Shown here: positions 59,424-64,000 of the stretch, in pieces
How the letters are laid out: each line of letters opens with the position of its first letter
Numbering within the stretch: position 1 is the first letter of the stretch
DNA from: an uncultured Bacteroidales bacterium
GTDB taxonomy: Bacteria; Bacteroidota; Bacteroidia; Bacteroidales; UBA932
Assembly (NCBI GenBank): GCA_900317845.1
Contig: ONII01000005.1
Location: 62,001-126,000 of the forward strand
Reading direction: 5' to 3'
DNA: 64,000 nt
The notes under the pieces: generated by a model
The model's input: only the letters and a program-made list of their open reading frames with translations
Told to the model about the DNA's origin: nothing
Database searches by the model: none
Made by a program: the position numbers and the translations under genes

Positions 59424-59436
59424 CCTCGGGATTTTT
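59424..59436 (-). terminator. Right half of the IS-interrupted bidirectional terminator
   Basis: CCTCGGGATTTTT, the partner arm of 57691-57706. It lies immediately downstream of the rpoC stop (59439). With the IS present rpoC transcription must end elsewhere or run into the element. Confidence 0.72.
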
Positions 59437-59438
59437 CA

Positions 59439-62400
59439 TTAAAGCTCGTTCATCATTTCCATGGCGTCTGTCTTGGACCCTACCACAATGTCCTGGTAGC
59501 GGGCCAGACCGGTGCCGGCGGGAATGAGGTGACCGCAGATGACGTTCTCCTTCAGGCCCTCCAGGTGGTCTACACGGGCGCGGATAGCGGCCTCGGACAG
59601 CACCTTGGTGGTTTCCTGGAAGGAAGCGGCGCTGATGAAGGAACCGGTCTTGAGGGCGGCGCGGGTAATACCCTGCAGCACCTGGGATGCGGTAGCGGGC
59701 TTGGCCGGACGGGCCACCACCAGCTTGGCACCCTGACGTTCCAGAGAGGCGTTCTCGCTGCGAAGGTCGCGTGCGCTGATAATGTCGCCTTCCTCGAACT
59801 TGGTGCTGTCGCCACCATCTTCCACGTAGAACTTACCGAAGATGGCGTCGTTCCTGTCCATGAAATCCCACTTGTCCACCAGTTCCTCGGTGAGGAATTC
59901 GGTGTCGCCGGGATCGTCGATCTGGACCTTGCGCATCATCTGGCGGACGATGATCTCGAAGTGTTTGTCGTTGATCTTTACGCCCTGCAGACGGTACACC
60001 GCCTGAATCTCGTTCACAATGTATTCCTGTGCCTTCACCGGACCCAGAATGTTCAGGATGTCGGTAGGCGAAGTGCCGCCGTCGGACAGACGGGTACCGG
60101 CCTTCACATAGTCGTTCTCCTGCACCAGGATCTGCTTGGTCATGGGAACCTCATAGTGGCATTCCTTGCCGCTGCGGTTCTTGACGATGATTTCACGCTT
60201 ACCGCGCTTGACCTTGCCCATGAGCACCTCACCGTTGATTTCGGAGAGAATAGCCGGGTTGGACGGAGTACGGGCCTCGAAGAGTTCCGTCACACGCGGC
60301 AGACCGCCGGTGATATCGGAAGCCTTGCCAATGGCACGCGGGATCTTGATGATGACATCGCCCACCTTCACGGTGTCGCCGTCGTTCATCATAATGTGTG
60401 CACCTACAGGCAGGTTGTACTGACGGAGGATGGTGCCACCCTCGTCCACGATGAGCATGGAAGGACTCTTGGTCTTGTCCTTGCTTTCGATGATGACCTT
60501 GTCCGTATTGGTGGCGAATTCATCGGCACTCTCCTCACGGTAAGTGACACCCTCTACCATGTTCTCGAAGCGGATGGTACCGTCGGCTTCCACGATGGTG
60601 GTGGCGTTGTAGGCGTCCCATTCGCAGATGAGATCCCCTTTCTTCACCTTGTCACCATCCTTGAAGTACAGCGTGGAACCGTAAGGGATGTCGTACTGGG
60701 AGTACGTCATGCCGGTGCGCTCGTCCACAATGCGGAGTTCCGTCATGCGGGACACAACCACCTGCTTCACGCTGCCGTCCTCGTCCTGACGGTCGATGGT
60801 ACGGAGTTCCTCGAAGGCGAGTTTACCTTCATACTTGGACTCGATGGAGTTGTCGGCCACGGAACCGGAAGCGGTACCACCCACGTGGAAGGTACGCAGG
60901 GTAAGCTGGGTACCGGGCTCACCGATGGACTGGGCGGCGATAACGCCCACCACTTCACCGGTTTCCACCATACGGGAGGTAGCCAGGTTACGGCCGTAGC
61001 ACTTGGCGCACACGCCCTTGCGGGATTCGCAGGTAAGAACGCTCCGGATTTCCACCTGTTCGATGGGCAGGGAGTCGATAAGTTCTGCGGTATCCTCGCG
61101 GATTTCTTCACCTGCGGCGATGATCAGTTCACCGGTAAGCGGGTTGAAGATATCGTGCACGGAGGTGCGGCCGAGGATTCTCTCACCCAGGGATTCCACT
61201 ATCTCGTCCTTGTTCTTGATGGCGGTGGCGATAAGGCCGCGGAGGGTGCCGCAGTCTTCCTCGGTGATAATCACATCGTGGGAGACGTCTACCAGACGAC
61301 GGGTCAGATAACCGGCATCCGCGGTCTTCAGAGCGGTATCGGCCAGACCCTTACGGGCACCGTGCGTGGAGATGAAGTACTCCAGCACCGTCATGCCTTC
61401 CTTCAGGTTGGAGACGATGGGGTTCTCAATGATCTCTGCGCCGGCAGCGCCGCTCTTCTGGGGCTTGGCCATGAGGCCACGCATGCCGCAGAGCTGCTTG
61501 ATCTGCTGGGTTGAACCACGGGCACCGGAATCCAGCATCATGTACACCGGGTTGAAGCCCTGCTGGTCGGCAGAGATTTGCTTCTTCACAATGCCGGTGA
61601 GCTGGTTGTCGATGGAGGTCCACAGGTCAATAACCTTGTTGTAACGCTCGTTGTTGGTGATGAAACCCATGGCGTAGTTGGCCTTGATGGATTCCACCTC
61701 GCCGTAGCCTTTCTCGATGAGGGCCACCTTCTCCTCGGGGATGAGGACATCGCCCAGGTTGAAGGAGATACCGGCACGGAACGCCTGGTCGTAACCCAGG
61801 TTCTTGATATCGTCCAGGAACTGGGCGGTACGGGTAACACCGGTGTGCTTGATGACGTTGGTGATGACGGAACGCAGGGACTTCTTGCCCAGGACCTCGT
61901 TCACGTACGGAACCTCATCCGGCATATACTGGTTCACGATGATGCGGCCGGCGGTGGTTTTCACCATCTCGGTGCCCTGGCTCAGGTCCTGCTTGTCCTT
62001 GGGCAGGCGGACCCAGATGGGGGCGTGCATGTCGATTACCTTTTCATTGTAGGCAATAATCACTTCCTCGGGACCGTAGAACTTGAGGCCGTCGCCCTTG
62101 GCACCGGGACGCTCCTTGGTGATGTAGTACAGACCCAGCACCATATCCTGGGAAGGCACGGTAATAGGAGAACCGTTGGCCGGATTCAGGATGTTGTGCG
62201 AGCCCAGCATCAGGAGCTGTGCCTCCATGATGGCGGCATTGCCCAGCGGCAGGTGGATAGCCATCTGGTCACCGTCGAAGTCTGCGTTGAAAGCGGTACA
62301 GGCGAGCGGGTGCAGCTGGATGGCCTTACCCTCGATCATGCGGGGCTGGAAGGCCTGGATACCCAGACGGTGCAGGGTAGGTGCACGGTTCAGGAGCACC

Positions 62401-63734
62401 GGATGGCCCTTCATCACGTTCTCCAGGATGTCCCAGATAACGGGATCGCGGCGGTCTACAATCTTCTTGGCGCTCTTCACGGTTTTGACGATGCCGCGCT
62501 CGATGAGCTTACGGATCACAAACGGCTTGTAAAGCTCTGCAGCCATGAATTTCGGGAGACCGCACTCGTGCATGTTGAGTTCCGGACCCACGACGATAAC
62601 CGAACGGGCGGAGTAGTCTACACGCTTACCCAGGAGGTTCTGACGGAAGCGGCCCTGCTTACCCTTGAGGGAATCGGACAGGGACTTGAGCGCACGGTTG
62701 CTCTCGCTCTTGACGGCGGAACTCTTCTTGGAGTTGTCGAACAGGCTGTCCACGGCTTCCTGCAGCATACGTTTTTCGTTGCGCAGAATCACCTCCGGAG
62801 CCTGGATCTGGATGAGTTTCTTCAGGCGGTTGTTACGGATGATGACGCGACGATAGAGGTCGTTCAGGTCACTGGTAGCGAAGCGGCCGCCATCCAGCGG
62901 AACCAGCGGGCGCAGGTCCGGAGGGGTGACGGGAATCACCTTCATGATCATCCATTCCGGACGGTTCACGTCCTTGGACTCCTGGAACCACTTCACGACG
63001 CTCAGACGCTTGAGGACGTCTGCCTTGCGCTGCTGAGAGCCTTCCGAACGCATCTGGCGGCGAAGGTCGCGGCCCAGCTCGTCCACGTCGATTTCCTTGA
63101 GCAGGTCGTAGATGCCCTCGGCGCCCATCTTGGCCACCAGGTTCATCTCGTCTTCCCACACCAGGCCTTCTTCCGTCTTTTTGCGGCGGAGTTCCGCCAG
63201 ACGGTCCTGTGCGGTGAAGTACTCGTCCTCCGAGAGGAGGTCCATCTTGTGCAGACGGAACTCTTCGGCTACCTCGTCCGTACCCAGCAGGCCCGGGTTC
63301 ACTACGATGTATTTCTCGTAGTAGATAACGGATTCCAGCTTCTTGGACGGAACACCGAGCAGGGCGCTGATTTTGTTGGGAGCGCTCTTGAAGTACCAGA
63401 TATGGGCCACCGGAACGGTAAGGGTGATATGACCCATCCGTTCGCGGCGTACCTTCTTCTCCGTCACTTCCACACCGCAGCGGTCGCAAACGATACCGCG
63501 GTAGCGGATGCGCTTGTACTTGCCGCAATAGCACTCGTAATCTTTGGTGGGACCGAAGATTTTCTCGCAGAACAGACCTTCACGCTCCGGCTTGTAGGTT
63601 CTGTAGTTCACCGTTTCCGGCTTGAGAACCTCGCCGCAGGAACGCTCGGTGATGTCTTCCGGAGAAGCGAGCGAAATGGCAATGCTGGAGAAATTGCTCT
63701 TTTGCTTATTATCCTTATTGTTAAAAGCAGGCAT
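59439..63734 (-). CDS. rpoC: DNA-directed RNA polymerase subunit beta'
   Basis: 1431 residues from the ATG at 63734 ([13 protein letters not shown]). The catalytic magnesium site is [13 protein letters not shown]. The N-terminal zinc cluster is [19 protein letters not shown], and the second cluster is in [16 protein letters not shown]. The length is typical for Bacteroidetes. The core enzyme is completed by rpoB just upstream, 25 bases away, in the usual rpoBC operon. The downstream terminator is disrupted by the IS. Confidence 0.97.
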   Translation of the reverse strand: MPAFNNKDNKQKSNFSSIAISLASPEDITERSCGEVLKPETVNYRTYKPEREGLFCEKIFGPTKDYECYCGKYKRIRYRGIVCDRCGVEVTEKKVRRERMGHITLTVPVAHIWYFKSAPNKISALLGVPSKKLESVIYYEKYIVVNPGLLGTDEVAEEFRLHKMDLLSEDEYFTAQDRLAELRRKKTEEGLVWEDEMNLVAKMGAEGIYDLLKEIDVDELGRDLRRQMRSEGSQQRKADVLKRLSVVKWFQESKDVNRPEWMIMKVIPVTPPDLRPLVPLDGGRFATSDLNDLYRRVIIRNNRLKKLIQIQAPEVILRNEKRMLQEAVDSLFDNSKKSSAVKSESNRALKSLSDSLKGKQGRFRQNLLGKRVDYSARSVIVVGPELNMHECGLPKFMAAELYKPFVIRKLIERGIVKTVKSAKKIVDRRDPVIWDILENVMKGHPVLLNRAPTLHRLGIQAFQPRMIEGKAIQLHPLACTAFNADFDGDQMAIHLPLGNAAIMEAQLLMLGSHNILNPANGSPITVPSQDMVLGLYYITKERPGAKGDGLKFYGPEEVIIAYNEKVIDMHAPIWVRLPKDKQDLSQGTEMVKTTAGRIIVNQYMPDEVPYVNEVLGKKSLRSVITNVIKHTGVTRTAQFLDDIKNLGYDQAFRAGISFNLGDVLIPEEKVALIEKGYGEVESIKANYAMGFITNNERYNKVIDLWTSIDNQLTGIVKKQISADQQGFNPVYMMLDSGARGSTQQIKQLCGMRGLMAKPQKSGAAGAEIIENPIVSNLKEGMTVLEYFISTHGARKGLADTALKTADAGYLTRRLVDVSHDVIITEEDCGTLRGLIATAIKNKDEIVESLGERILGRTSVHDIFNPLTGELIIAAGEEIREDTAELIDSLPIEQVEIRSVLTCESRKGVCAKCYGRNLATSRMVETGEVVGVIAAQSIGEPGTQLTLRTFHVGGTASGSVADNSIESKYEGKLAFEELRTIDRQDEDGSVKQVVVSRMTELRIVDERTGMTYSQYDIPYGSTLYFKDGDKVKKGDLICEWDAYNATTIVEADGTIRFENMVEGVTYREESADEFATNTDKVIIESKDKTKSPSMLIVDEGGTILRQYNLPVGAHIMMNDGDTVKVGDVIIKIPRAIGKASDITGGLPRVTELFEARTPSNPAILSEINGEVLMGKVKRGKREIIVKNRSGKECHYEVPMTKQILVQENDYVKAGTRLSDGGTSPTDILNILGPVKAQEYIVNEIQAVYRLQGVKINDKHFEIIVRQMMRKVQIDDPGDTEFLTEELVDKWDFMDRNDAIFGKFYVEDGGDSTKFEEGDIISARDLRSENASLERQGAKLVVARPAKPATASQVLQGITRAALKTGSFISAASFQETTKVLSEAAIRARVDHLEGLKENVICGHLIPAGTGLARYQDIVVGSKTDAMEMMNEL

Positions 63735-63759
63735 ATTCAATACTTTTATTTGTCCACGA

Positions 63760-64000
<241 letters not shown>

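Overview
The window comes from a GC-rich member of the Bacteroidota, most likely order Bacteroidales (gut-type). The evidence is the -7 promoter element TAnnTTTG with TTTG at -33 in front of many genes, the absence of Shine-Dalgarno leaders, Bat (aerotolerance) and ExbB/ExbD/TonB genes, tandem deoxynucleoside kinases, SusA/SusB-type starch enzymes, DUF1573 proteins and a 1431-residue RpoC. The exact genus cannot be read from the sequence.

Layout. 1-18.2 kb is mostly core: a BatD-BatE fusion, a glycosyltransferase, an exbB-exbD-tonB operon running into an rRNA pseudouridine synthase, era and a type IIA topoisomerase A subunit, then aroK/recJ on a divergent promoter, an acyltransferase, birA, a metallo-beta-lactamase-fold hydrolase, two deoxynucleoside kinases and a long-chain acyl-CoA synthetase. 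18.2-23.5 kb is visibly AT-richer and looks acquired: a TPR/transmembrane regulator, two small exported proteins, and an operon of membrane protein, XRE regulator and DUF1573 protein. 23.5-34 kb holds uvrA, a TonB-dependent receptor coupled to a small lipoprotein, a serpin, a three-gene HipBST-type toxin-antitoxin module and two secreted proteins of unknown role. 34-41.4 kb is one leftward run of two GH13 lipoproteins, a GH97 lipoprotein and a nucleoside kinase. 41.4-57.7 kb is mostly housekeeping (lysS, a SpoU methyltransferase, a PfkB kinase, aroE, ssb, transporters, threonine aldolase, exonuclease III, cysS, folD), interrupted by a REP-associated transposase flanked by its repeats. An intact IS1182-type element separates this from rpoC and the 3' end of rpoB.

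The most distinctive signals are repetitive and regulatory. A RAYT transposase is flanked by two copies of a ~100-bp palindromic element and a third copy lies 4 kb away. A short dispersed repeat is found between genes and also in frame inside two proteins. The IS1182 insertion sits in the loop of a bidirectional terminator and can be undone on paper. The HipBST module has a perfect palindromic operator over its promoter. At least six genes have a -7 box so close to the ATG that their mRNAs should be leaderless or nearly so. Product names rest on motifs read from the translations; no database search was run.
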